Assembly: GCA_023145595.1 (NCBI GenBank)
Contig: JAGLDM010000389.1
Coordinates: 1 to 14,563, forward strand
Direction: 5' to 3'
DNA: 14,563 nt
DNA from: Flavobacteriaceae bacterium
GTDB taxonomy: Bacteria; Bacteroidota; Bacteroidia; Flavobacteriales; Flavobacteriaceae
Part shown: positions 7,710 to 14,563 of the stretch, one piece after another
Layout: every line of letters starts with the position of its first letter
Position numbering within the stretch: the first letter of the stretch is position 1
Notes under the pieces: generated by a model
Seen by the model: only the letters and a program-made list of their open reading frames with translations
What the model was told of the DNA's origin: nothing
The model's database searches: none
Position numbers and translations under genes: made by a program

Positions 7710-8804
7710 TTATTCGTAATTAAACAAAGTATTATCTAAATCAATTTCTAAATGACCTAAACACTCGCTCAAATCACCTACAGATTCGATATAATTGTAT
7801 TTAACCAACTTAGAATCAACCACTTTGTATTTAAACAAAACACCTATATCCGCCACCTTCTCTTTTGATTCTTCAACAATCACCCCATTTTTGTATAAAA
7901 TATCATAGAATTTTTTGTCATTATTAGGAATGTCAAAATAAGATTGGTAATCTGAATAATCATTTGTTGATGCCAAAAAGTACAAGCCTTGTAACAATCC
8001 GAAGAAATTAAATTTACGAACTAATTCTCTATCATAATCATCCTTATAATGCCCCGCTTCTATCAAAATTGTATTGAATCCCATTCGTTGGAAATTATCA
8101 CCTGTAGCTGTTGGATAATATTCATCTGTATATCTACCAACATGACCTGGAATACACTGTTGAAGCAGCGAATTCATAGAAACAATAACACTCATGGTTT
8201 CAGTCCTCCCCTCTGTAACTTCTCTTGTAATTTCTTCTGATGGCGCTAAAAATGAAATTGTCGCAGGGTTTCTTGTGTCTTTCACATTAAATATAGTGCG
8301 CTGATCATGTAAATTAAAGCAAAATTGCGGATTGAATGACTCTAAAATTTCTCGCAAGTAATTACTTTCTTTCGCCTTTAGACCAACAGCATCACGGTTT
8401 AGATCAATCCCCTCATTGTTTTCGCGAGTATAAGCAATAGCCCCATCTGGATTTAGCATCGGAATAATCATTATAGAGGTGTTCTCCATCATTTTCTGAT
8501 GAATACCTTTAAGTTCTTCTGGGTTTTCCAGAAAATTAATCAAATCAAATACTGCTTTGGTCCCTGTACTTTCGTTTCCGTGCATTTGTGACCAAATCAA
8601 AATTCTCTTTTCACCAGTGCCAATTGAAATTTTATAAATCGGGATTTCCAAATTAGAATTCCCTAAAAGTTCAACTTTAAACTCAGATGAAATATTTTTA
8701 ATTAAAGGTTCAATATCATCAAATAGTATTCTTAATCCACTCAAGCTTGTCTCTTGATTTTTCGAATACCACTGCTCTATACTTTTTAATTCTAGTGTTT
8801 GCAT
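7710..8804 (-). CDS. M14 family zinc carboxypeptidase-like protein
   Basis: A 364-residue protein with the zinc site of M14 metallopeptidases. The first two ligands are H75 and E78 in WSQMHGNESTGT; the third is H166 in FNLHDQRT. The substrate-binding arginine fits the LNRD motif (N136, R137) after MLNPDGAIAYTRENNEG, and E249 in TILIEAGHY is the likely general base. The N terminus (MQTLELKSIEQWY) has no signal peptide, so it should be cytoplasmic, unlike digestive carboxypeptidases; it may trim amino acids or similar groups from peptides or small molecules. Residues about 290-364 form an extra C-terminal domain without recognised motifs. The substrate is unknown. The Lrp/AsnC gene follows after 75 nt on the same strand. 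The only candidate promoter box (8809-8816) is very close to the ATG. Confidence 0.88.
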   Translation of the reverse strand: MQTLELKSIEQWYSKNQETSLSGLRILFDDIEPLIKNISSEFKVELLGNSNLEIPIYKISIGTGEKRILIWSQMHGNESTGTKAVFDLINFLENPEELKGIHQKMMENTSIMIIPMLNPDGAIAYTRENNEGIDLNRDAVGLKAKESNYLREILESFNPQFCFNLHDQRTIFNVKDTRNPATISFLAPSEEITREVTEGRTETMSVIVSMNSLLQQCIPGHVGRYTDEYYPTATGDNFQRMGFNTILIEAGHYKDDYDRELVRKFNFFGLLQGLYFLASTNDYSDYQSYFDIPNNDKKFYDILYKNGVIVEESKEKVADIGVLFKYKVVDSKLVKYNYIESVGDLSECLGHLEIDLDNTLFNYE

Positions 8805-8808
8805 TTGC

Positions 8809-8816
8809 CAAAATTA
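8809..8816 (-). promoter_or_regulatory. Possible -7 box giving a near-leaderless M14 transcript
   Basis: On the - strand TAATTTTG matches TAnnTTTG but ends only 4 nt before the M14 ATG at 8804. If real, transcription would start at or very near the start codon. There is no TTG at the expected -33 distance, so this may be chance in AT-rich DNA. Confidence 0.25.
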
Positions 8817-9023
8817 ACTATTCAATCGTTCACATTTATAACTTCTCTGAAAAAGATTTTATTTCGGTATATACTCTATTCGTTACACACTCAAAACCTG
8901 TAAAAACACAAAATAACCAATATAGATTTTGCCTATGTAGATATGCTAATATACTTATATCTAGATTATTGAATCTACTAATATAAACTATAACTTTAAT
9001 TTAAAATTTATTATTATTATTGC

Positions 9024-9055
9024 TTTGCTCAATAACAATTCTAGTGCTACATTTG
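9024..9055 (+). promoter_or_regulatory. Bacteroidota housekeeping promoter for the XRE regulator
   Basis: TTTG at 9024-9027 and TACATTTG at 9048-9055 are 20 nt apart, matching both elements of the Bacteroidota consensus (TTTG/TTG at -33 and TAnnTTTG at -7) at normal spacing. Transcription would start near 9062, about 16 nt before the ATG at 9078. The rest of the 273-nt divergent gap (8805-9077) is AT-rich; it contains a small inverted repeat, TAGATT (8962-8967) and AATCTA (8972-8977), but no gene that I can see. Confidence 0.75.
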
Positions 9056-9077
9056 TAATTAGGATTGAGATTATACA

Positions 9078-9461
9078 ATGGAAACCAATTTACACTTTAC
9101 AGAACGCTTAAAAACCGTCATGGAATTTCACAATTTAACGGCTACTGCTTTGGCAGATTCAATCGGAATTCAGCGATCTAGTATAAGTCATTTATTGTCT
9201 GGTAGAAATAAACCCAGTTTAGATTTTGTATTGAAAATTTTACAAAAATACCCCGAAGTGGAATTGTATTGGCTAATGAATGGCAAGGGAGTATTTCCAA
9301 AAAAAGAAACGATCAATCAAATACCCCCCCCTCCTATTTCTCACAACAAGAGTATTGAGAATAATATCCCTGATGAAATTTACAAAATGGGAAAACTGAG
9401 TGATATTGAAAAGATTGTTGTTTTTTACAAAAACGGCACGTTTAAAAGTTATTTGCCTTAA
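9078..9461 (+). CDS. Small XRE-type helix-turn-helix regulator
   Basis: A 127-residue protein. Residues about 7-63 are an XRE/Cro-type DNA-binding domain: FTERLKTVMEFHNLTATALA, then IGIQRSSISHLLSGRNKPS as recognition helix and turn, then LDFVLKILQKYPEVELYWLM. A flexible linker (about 74-100) with four prolines (83-86) leads to a short C-terminal tail, SDIEKIVVFYKNGTFKSYLP, which I recall as a conserved feature of similar small regulators in flavobacteria. The target is unknown; nothing nearby suggests phage or toxin-antitoxin context. The proline codons contain a run of eight C (9324-9331), rare in DNA of this composition. The stop codon overlaps that of the convergent M1 peptidase gene by 4 nt (TTAA). 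Promoter at 9024-9055. Confidence 0.9.
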   Translation: METNLHFTERLKTVMEFHNLTATALADSIGIQRSSISHLLSGRNKPSLDFVLKILQKYPEVELYWLMNGKGVFPKKETINQIPPPPISHNKSIENNIPDEIYKMGKLSDIEKIVVFYKNGTFKSYLP

Positions 9462-11914
9462 TCTACCAATTTAGACATTCCTACCCTTACCAATTTCTCT
9501 ATTTCCTTTCTATTAGAATTTGTTGAGTTTTTTTGTAAATATTGAATTTGTCGTAAAAAATTAATAGAAGCGTCTTTCCCTCCATAATCACTGTACTTTA
9601 TTCCCAGACTCACAAGACTATCTATTAAGTTATCTACAGCCTCTACATTATCACTACCTGACACCCATTGAAAAGCACTCATATAAGCATCTGCAACCTT
9701 TTTCTCCTGAACAAAAAACAACCCACTTGTTAAATGCTCACCTACAAAGATTAAATTCTTTTCTTCTCTAGTTTCTATATAATAACCTGTAATTATTAAG
9801 GATAAATAATCTCTTTTCGCCTCAGATAACCCATCTATTATAGCCAATGTTTCTTGCTTGTTCAATTGATACAACCCTATAACACCACTTTCAGTAACCT
9901 TAAATGACTCAGATTGGATAGCCTTTTTAAAGTGCGTAGTGAACTGAGGGTCAATTAATTTAGCCAAAGTTCGATTAGCAGCAGCCTGTACTAAAGTGTG
10001 ACTGTCTGAATTTGAAATTTTGTAAACCTTTTTTATCACATCTTCTTTCCTATATTTATCTCGAAGACTCAATTTATCAAGAGCTAAAATTCTTAAATGA
10101 AAAGATGGGTCATCCAAAGCTTTTACTATTGTTTTAAAAGCATCTTTATTGTCTTGAGAGTCAGAAACCTTCTCTAAAGCCTCTTTTCTTGCTATATAAC
10201 TCTTACTATGATTGTATTGATAAATAGACTCTTCCAATGTTTTCTCATACGCAATCTCTACCAACAACACTCCTTCCGGATCAATATTTACCAACTTAGG
10301 GTATGAACTAACCGAAAAAGTAAATGTGTTATACACTGAATTCACCCAAACTTCATGAGATGATTTTCGACCATCTTTTTCATAAATATCAATTGTTAAC
10401 GGGAATTCAAATAATTTACCTGTCTGCTGAATATTAATTATTACCTGATTATTAAATCCACCAACATCATGAGAAACCTTAATACTTGGATGCCCATTAT
10501 CATAAAACCACTGATTAAAAAACCAATTTAAATCTAAACCACTCACAGACTCTAGCGCCAATCGTAACTGATGCGCCTCTCCCGTTCCAAAACTATTATC
10601 GGTTAAATACTTACCTAACCCTTCAAAAAAGACATCGTCTCCTAAATAATCACGCAACATATGTAAAATAGAACCTCCTTTTTGATAACTCACACGATCA
10701 AACATGTCATCTATTTCTCCATATTCAAAACGAATCAAATCTTTATCTTCATTATCATCGCCCTTAAAGTATGATGCTCGCTCCTGTAAAAGCATTTCAT
10801 CTGCATAATCTATTCCGTATGCATGCTCAAACCAAAGATATTCACTGTAATTAGCAAAAGATTCATTCATAGCCAAATTACTCCAGCTTTCTGCGGTAAC
10901 AATATTCCCAAACCAATGATGAAAAATTTCATGAGCAACAGTTGCCTCCCAAGGATTCTCATCAACCAATTCTCCTTTTTCTTGATAAGCACTATCCGAA
11001 TGGGAAACAGCCGTGGTATTCTCCATTGCCCCACCTGCATAATCTCTAAGAATAATTTGACTGTATTTATCCCAAGGATATGCAACACCTAACAATTCTT
11101 CATAAAAAGAAAGCATTTCTGGAGTTTTTCCGAAAATACCTTGAGCAACATCTTCAAATTCTGGCTCTACATAATATTCAATTGGTTTTCCTTTCCAGGA
11201 ATCTTTTATTATTGAAAATTCACCAACAGCCATAAAAAACAAATATGGCGCATGTTTCTGATCCTGTTTCCAATAATCAGTTCTTGTTCCGTCTGTATTT
11301 TCTGTTTGATTTATTAAAGTACCGTTAGATAATGTTACAAATTTCTGTGGAACTGTAATTGCTATTTCTTCTGTAGATTTTTGATTTGGCGCATCGATCG
11401 TAGGGAACCAAACACTACTACTCTCCGCTTCTCCTTGCGTCCAAATCTGTGTAGGCTTCTTAGGATCTTCCTCTCTAGGATCAACAAAATACAAACCTTT
11501 TTTGTCTGCATTCTCCCCTCTGTTTTCTGCTAAATATTTTTCTGGCCTAGCCGTATATTTAATATAGATTGTAAACGGCTCTTCTCTGTTGTATTCTTTA
11601 TCCAACTCAATAATTAACTCTCTGTTTTCAAAATAATTATAGGCCAATTTTTTCTTATTCATTGTACCACTATGAATAAGCATCGCTTTAGCATCTAATG
11701 TAATTTTTGAAGTTGGGCTAAAATGTGATTTGGCAGTGATCCACGCCTCTCCATTCATTTCGCTATTAAAAAAATCAAAACTTACATTTAATTTTGTATG
11801 AATTAAATCATGTGTTTTCTCTCGTTCTGCTCTATATTTTGAAGAATTACTTTGCGAAAACGATGGAAAAGATAAAAATAAAATTAATACTATAATGATG
11901 TTTTTGAATTGCAT
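9458..11914 (-). CDS. Secreted M1 family aminopeptidase
   Basis: An 818-residue zinc metallopeptidase that removes N-terminal amino acids from peptides. Residues 1-20 are a signal peptide (IIIVLILFLSFPSFS|Q), so it acts in the periplasm or outside the cell. Residues about 30-240 fit the beta-rich N-terminal domain. The catalytic domain has the exopeptidase motif GGAMEN (294-299), the zinc site HEIFH (H328, E329, H332) followed after 18 residues by the third ligand E351 in NESFANYSEYLWFEHAYG, and the transition-state tyrosine Y410 in DRVSYQKGGSILHMLRDYLG. Residues about 470-550 make a beta-sandwich, and the C-terminal 260 residues are helical with HEAT-like repeats (e.g. FKTIVKALDDPSFHLRILAL). 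All key residues are present and the length is normal. Promoter at 11935-11963. The stop overlaps that of the convergent XRE gene. Confidence 0.96.
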   Translation of the reverse strand: MQFKNIIIVLILFLSFPSFSQSNSSKYRAEREKTHDLIHTKLNVSFDFFNSEMNGEAWITAKSHFSPTSKITLDAKAMLIHSGTMNKKKLAYNYFENRELIIELDKEYNREEPFTIYIKYTARPEKYLAENRGENADKKGLYFVDPREEDPKKPTQIWTQGEAESSSVWFPTIDAPNQKSTEEIAITVPQKFVTLSNGTLINQTENTDGTRTDYWKQDQKHAPYLFFMAVGEFSIIKDSWKGKPIEYYVEPEFEDVAQGIFGKTPEMLSFYEELLGVAYPWDKYSQIILRDYAGGAMENTTAVSHSDSAYQEKGELVDENPWEATVAHEIFHHWFGNIVTAESWSNLAMNESFANYSEYLWFEHAYGIDYADEMLLQERASYFKGDDNEDKDLIRFEYGEIDDMFDRVSYQKGGSILHMLRDYLGDDVFFEGLGKYLTDNSFGTGEAHQLRLALESVSGLDLNWFFNQWFYDNGHPSIKVSHDVGGFNNQVIINIQQTGKLFEFPLTIDIYEKDGRKSSHEVWVNSVYNTFTFSVSSYPKLVNIDPEGVLLVEIAYEKTLEESIYQYNHSKSYIARKEALEKVSDSQDNKDAFKTIVKALDDPSFHLRILALDKLSLRDKYRKEDVIKKVYKISNSDSHTLVQAAANRTLAKLIDPQFTTHFKKAIQSESFKVTESGVIGLYQLNKQETLAIIDGLSEAKRDYLSLIITGYYIETREEKNLIFVGEHLTSGLFFVQEKKVADAYMSAFQWVSGSDNVEAVDNLIDSLVSLGIKYSDYGGKDASINFLRQIQYLQKNSTNSNRKEIEKLVRVGMSKLVD

Positions 11915-11934
11915 AAACTTGTGTTTTAAAACAA

Positions 11935-11963
11935 CAAAAATAAGCCAATCCTCTATAATACAA
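11935..11963 (-). promoter_or_regulatory. Bacteroidota promoter for the M1 aminopeptidase
   Basis: On the - strand TTG (11963-11961) and TATTTTTG (11942-11935) are 18 nt apart, matching the -33 and -7 elements. The -7 box ends 20 nt before the ATG at 11914, giving a leader of about 13 nt. It lies in the 121-nt gap after the DUF4252 stop and suggests that the M1 gene is transcribed on its own. Confidence 0.7.
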
Positions 11964-12035
11964 GTTAATTTACCGTTAAAAGGCTGCTTAGAGTTACCTG
12001 AAAAGTATTTTGTTTTATAAAAATATTTTAAATTA

Positions 12036-12575
12036 TTATTTCGTTACATTTTTTAAATGTTCAGACCCAGATATATTCATACCCTCTGTTAATTTTGAGA
12101 TTTTGTTTAAATCGATATCTCCTACCAATGAAAAAATTAAAGCCTCTGCATCAGTATTTCCTCCTTCAAAAGACTTTCCAATCCCATTTACAAACATCAA
12201 GAGTTCTTCTACATGATCATCATCCTTCCCTTCTTTAACATAAATACGGATATCTGATTCCTTATCATCAACACGCATCAACTCTGTCATTCCAGAAGGT
12301 TTTAAGTAAGTGTCAATAGTTTTTTGCATGTCCAATGCAATATCTTTATTATTGGTAATAAACACTTTTAAACCACTTAAACTACCTACCATATCGCCAT
12401 ATTCTTTAGCCTCAGTACTCCCCCCACCTAATTGCGCCATCAACTCAAACATTTTCTTACTGACCACGATAGTTGTCACCTCTTCGTTCCCTTCAAACTT
12501 ATCAAAAACAGAGGCTTGTGCATTTGCGAAAAAAGGAACAAATGCAACTACTATTAATACTATTATTTTTTTCAT
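12036..12575 (-). CDS. DUF4252 family secreted protein
   Basis: A 179-residue protein with a signal peptide (residues 1-19, IIVLIVVAFVPFFANA|Q) and a single domain that I recognise as DUF4252, a Bacteroidota family without known biochemical function. Typical stretches are FDKFEGNEEVTTIVVSKKMF (25-44), GDMVGSLSGLKVFITNN and the C-terminal SLVGDIDLNKISKLTEGM. The acidic stretch EGKDDDHVEELLMFVNG lies in the middle. Such genes often follow an ECF sigma factor and a small, presumably regulatory, gene. Here the sigma gene is missing except for a 31-codon relic 88 nt upstream (12663-12758), behind an ECF-type promoter (12802-12827). No TAnnTTTG box is seen directly upstream, so that older promoter may drive this gene. 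The ATG at 12575 is fixed by the signal peptide. Confidence 0.85.
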   Translation of the reverse strand: MKKIIVLIVVAFVPFFANAQASVFDKFEGNEEVTTIVVSKKMFELMAQLGGGSTEAKEYGDMVGSLSGLKVFITNNKDIALDMQKTIDTYLKPSGMTELMRVDDKESDIRIYVKEGKDDDHVEELLMFVNGIGKSFEGGNTDAEALIFSLVGDIDLNKISKLTEGMNISGSEHLKNVTK

Positions 12576-12662
12576 AATTCTCTTTTTTAATTTGGATTAT
12601 TGAAAATTTTATTTGTTGTTGTTTTATATTCCTCAAGGCACGTTACTGCTCCACTCCCTTAT

Positions 12663-12758
12663 TTAAGTTTCTTCATTAGACACAAGCAATCGTTTTGCCA
12701 ATCTAAACACTTTATCCTTAAAAGGGATCACTGTTTTTAAAAACTCCGATTGATTCAC
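12663..12758 (-). pseudogene. Relic of an ECF sigma factor gene, N-terminal 31 codons only
   Basis: Too short for routine gene calling. From GTG at 12758-12756 the - strand reads MNQSEFLKTV, then IPFKDKVFRLAKRLLVSNEE, then T and a TAA stop. This matches the region 2 start of flavobacterial ECF sigma factors, where an FKDK.FRLAKR.L.S.EEAED-like stretch leads into the DNA-melting part; the match is from memory. All of region 2.1 onward and region 4, about 140 residues, is gone, because DUF4252 starts 88 nt further on. An in-frame TAA lies right before the GTG. Between the relic and DUF4252 another open stretch (12587-12658) ends 11 nt before the DUF4252 ATG and could be the tail of a second lost gene, but I do not recognise it. 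Alternatively the 31 codons act today as a leader peptide. Confidence 0.6.
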
Positions 12759-12801
12759 TTATACTTCGGTTAATTGGTTTAATTTACGCCCTGTTAATTA
12801 T

Positions 12802-12827
12802 GACGAATCTTTTACGTTTTTGTTACA
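12802..12827 (-). promoter_or_regulatory. ECF-type sigma promoter upstream of the sigma relic and DUF4252
   Basis: On the - strand TGTAACA (12827-12821) and CGTC (12805-12802) are 15 nt apart, i.e. AAC-N16-CGT, the -35/-10 layout typical of ECF sigma promoters and unlike the housekeeping boxes elsewhere in the window. Transcription would begin near 12795, 37 nt before the relic GTG and about 220 nt before the DUF4252 ATG. It fits the self-regulated promoter of the former sigma gene; today another ECF factor in the genome would have to use it. Confidence 0.55.
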
Positions 12828-12853
12828 AGACTAATCAATTTTGCATACATTTT
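12819..12853 (+). promoter_or_regulatory. Weak candidate promoter for the S41 peptidase
   Basis: TTTG at 12819-12822 and TACATTTT at 12846-12853 (one mismatch to TAnnTTTG) are 23 nt apart, at the long end of the usual range. It would start transcription about 35 nt before the ATG at 12895. It overlaps the ECF-type promoter on the other strand, so the two divergent units could interfere. Confidence 0.3.
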
Positions 12854-12894
12854 AAGTATCTTATCCCATATTATTTTAGATTATTCCTGTTTTT

Positions 12895-14355
12895 ATGAAA
12901 AAAATCATTCGTTTCTTTGTCGTCATAAATCTTTTGTTCCTTGTTATTAACTGTAATAACGATGATGATATTGAACAACAGGATAATAATACAATCAATT
13001 TAGACATAAATGAATTTATTTGGAAAGGGTTGAATTCTTATTATTTCTGGCAACAAAACATACCTGATTTATCTGATCAACGGTTTTCATCACAAGAACA
13101 ACTCGAAGGTTTTTTAAAACCATATGCAGAAGATCATAAAGGTTTTTTTAAAAAACTATTACATACTGAAGATTTGTTTTCTTGGATTGTTGACGACTAT
13201 CGAATTCTTGACCAGCAATTACAAGGCGGTGTAAGTTCTACAACAGGAATGGATTGGCGTTTATCTTATAAAGACTCCGATAATAATGACTTAATAGGCT
13301 ATGTGCGCTATGTAATCCCTAATTCAGATGCAGATAGTAAAGGGATAAAAAGGGGAGATTTATTTCAAAAAATAAACGGACAGCAATTAACAATTGACAA
13401 TTACAGAGAACTACTTCTGCTATCTGACTCTTACACTATTGAACTCGCCAACTACAGTGATGGGATATTCTCCAATCAAGGAATAAGTGTTTTATTGATA
13501 AAAGAACAACTTGCTGAAAACCCTATACATATTGTAAAAACAATTAACAATGGTGGAGAAAAAGTAGGTTACCTTATGTACAACCAATTCTTAAGTTCAT
13601 TTGATCAGGAACTTAATACCGCAGTTGCCTCTTTAAAAGCTGATGGAATTGTAGATTTAGTTTTAGACTTGAGATATAACTCCGGAGGTCATACATCTTC
13701 TGCTGCTTTTTTATCTAGTATGATTACAGGACAATTTGAAGGAAGTGTTTTTACTACAGAGAAATGGAATAATAAAGTCAACGACTATTTTACTGGACAA
13801 TTTGGGGACGATTATTTTACAAGCAGATTTAGCAACATTATGAATTCGGGTGAGACAATAAATAATTTAAATCTAAATAGAGTTATTATTATCACATCAC
13901 ACAGCACAGCCTCTTCAAGCGAATTAGTAATAAATGGTTTAAATCCATATATAGAGGTTATTCTTATTGGAGAAAAAACAGTAGGAAAAACATGGGGCTC
14001 GCTGACTTTATACGACTCTCCTGATTACACCAATAAAAAAAATATCAATCCAAATCATACTTGGGCTATGCAACCTTTAGTTGTTGAAACTCAAAATAGC
14101 GAGGGATATAACAATAAGACTGGGTTTGTTCCAGACTACGAACAACAGGAGCATATTATTTCTCTTGGAATTTTGGGAGACCCAAACGAACCCTTGTTAG
14201 CAAAAGCGTTAGAAGTATTGAGTCCAACCACCAAAACAACACTTAGTAAACACCCCGAAGATATCGTAGCCCTAAAATACTTTACAGACTCAAAGAAAGA
14301 GTCCCCTATAGGAACGAACATGTATATAGAAAGGGAAATGCCTAAAATGAATTAA
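12895..14355 (+). CDS. Surface-type lipoprotein, S41 (C-terminal processing) peptidase
   Basis: A 486-residue S41 serine protease. The N terminus is a lipoprotein signal (RFFVVINLLFLVINC) with the lipid-bearing C20, followed by NNDDD; an acidic run here resembles the lipoprotein export signal known from Bacteroidota surface lipoproteins, so it is probably exposed outside the cell. Residues about 35-110 are a helical N-terminal region, about 110-205 a PDZ-like domain (GYVRYVIPNSDADSKGIKRG, then DLFQKINGQQL), and 222-430 the protease core with DGIVDLVLDLRYNSGGHTSS (250-269). The serine is S340 in STASSSELVINGL and the lysine K365 in GEKTVGKTWGS, 25 residues apart, matching the Ser/Lys dyad of the family. 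It is divergent from DUF4252, a pairing I recall from other flavobacteria. Its stop is 1 nt from the stop of the convergent partial gene. The substrate is unknown. Confidence 0.92.
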   Translation: MKKIIRFFVVINLLFLVINCNNDDDIEQQDNNTINLDINEFIWKGLNSYYFWQQNIPDLSDQRFSSQEQLEGFLKPYAEDHKGFFKKLLHTEDLFSWIVDDYRILDQQLQGGVSSTTGMDWRLSYKDSDNNDLIGYVRYVIPNSDADSKGIKRGDLFQKINGQQLTIDNYRELLLLSDSYTIELANYSDGIFSNQGISVLLIKEQLAENPIHIVKTINNGGEKVGYLMYNQFLSSFDQELNTAVASLKADGIVDLVLDLRYNSGGHTSSAAFLSSMITGQFEGSVFTTEKWNNKVNDYFTGQFGDDYFTSRFSNIMNSGETINNLNLNRVIIITSHSTASSSELVINGLNPYIEVILIGEKTVGKTWGSLTLYDSPDYTNKKNINPNHTWAMQPLVVETQNSEGYNNKTGFVPDYEQQEHIISLGILGDPNEPLLAKALEVLSPTTKTTLSKHPEDIVALKYFTDSKKESPIGTNMYIEREMPKMN

Positions 14356-14356
14356 T

Positions 14357-14563
14357 TTACTCTAAATCAAACTTCACTTCATTCATTAATCCTGTATGCT
14401 GTTTTTTCGCATACTCATAACCATCTTTCCACCATTTGGTCATTAAAACCTTATCAAACACTAAAGAATTGGTTGTTAACACTGTTGGCGTATAAAAGAA
14501 GTTTAATTTCACATCGTATTGCTTCGCGTATAATTTTCCGATTGTAATGTTATGTTTTTCAAC
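14357..14563 (-). CDS. Unrecognised protein, C-terminal part only
   Basis: An open frame of 68 residues runs in from the right edge and ends at TAA (14359-14357). The visible end reads like real protein, rich in aromatic and charged residues, with VEKHNITIGKLYAKQYDVKL near its start, then NFFYTPTVLTTNSLVF, then KWWKDGYEYAKKQ, ending NEVKFDLE. I do not recognise the family. It is convergent with the S41 gene, with one base between the two stops and no terminator in between. The start and most of the gene lie outside the window. Confidence 0.7.
   Translation of the reverse strand, partial: VEKHNITIGKLYAKQYDVKLNFFYTPTVLTTNSLVFDKVLMTKWWKDGYEYAKKQHTGLMNEVKFDLE

Noticed and set aside
8939-8977. 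Short inverted repeats (AGATAT/ATATCT and TAGATT/AATCTA) between M14 and XRE genes
   Set aside because: Stems are only 6 bp and nearly all A/T, which is expected by chance here; an operator role cannot be supported.
8747-8986. 79-residue + strand ORF across the M14 start and the divergent gap
   Set aside because: It overlaps the M14 start antisense, has no promoter or motif, and its composition matches translated AT-rich noncoding DNA.
9458-9461. 4-nt overlap of convergent stop codons (TTAA) of XRE and M1 genes
   Set aside because: Tight convergent ends are common in compact genomes; no sign of deletion or fusion.
10823-11092. Opposing ORFs of 73-89 residues within the M1 peptidase gene
   Set aside because: They lie over the conserved catalytic region of M1 and read as random translations of it.
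12006-12025. TATTTT/AAAATA hairpin after DUF4252 as a terminator
   Set aside because: The stem is only 6 A-T pairs without G or C, too weak to call.
12310-12603. 97-residue + strand ORF antisense to DUF4252
   Set aside because: Shadow of the DUF4252 gene; its hydrophobic end is the reverse reading of the signal peptide.

Overview
The window is an AT-rich piece of chromosome from a member of the Flavobacteriaceae (Bacteroidota), most likely a marine genus; the species cannot be fixed from the sequence. The evidence is promoter boxes of the type TTTG-spacer-TAnnTTTG, signal peptides that cleave just before a glutamine, a lipoprotein with an acidic tail after the lipobox cysteine, a fused alpha/beta 2-oxoacid dehydrogenase E1, an OstA-like protein with an N-terminal signal peptide, and a DUF4252 protein. 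I see no transposon, prophage, CRISPR array, tRNA or rRNA; this is a core-type region.

Layout. Left block, + strand: the 3' part of purA (1-1178), a structured intergenic stretch with a REP-like palindrome and a terminator, then an OstA/LptA-like envelope protein (1333-3003) followed 11 nt later by a class III aminotransferase (3015-4199). Middle block, - strand, read right to left: an M14 carboxypeptidase-like protein (8804-7710), an Lrp/AsnC regulator (7634-7155) with a strong terminator, a fused 2-oxoacid dehydrogenase E1 with an apparent TTG start (7049-5073), and a TSUP/TauE permease 6 nt downstream (5066-4299). Right block: a small XRE-type regulator on + (9078-9461) with a clear promoter, whose stop overlaps that of a large secreted M1 aminopeptidase on - (11914-9458); a secreted DUF4252 protein on - (12575-12036); a divergent surface-type S41 lipoprotein peptidase on + (12895-14355); and the 3' end of an unrecognised gene on - (14357-14563).

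The most interesting spot is the 319-nt gap between DUF4252 and the S41 gene. On the - strand it holds what reads as the first 31 codons of an ECF sigma factor, cut off by a stop, with an ECF-type promoter (AAC-N16-CGT) upstream. From memory of the family, DUF4252 genes often lie in ECF sigma operons, so this looks like the relic of a sigma gene whose promoter is still in place to read into DUF4252. Other points worth a look are the C8 tract inside the XRE regulator, the TTG start and altered thiamine-diphosphate motif of the E1 protein, and the nested palindrome after purA. I found no convincing new multi-gene system.
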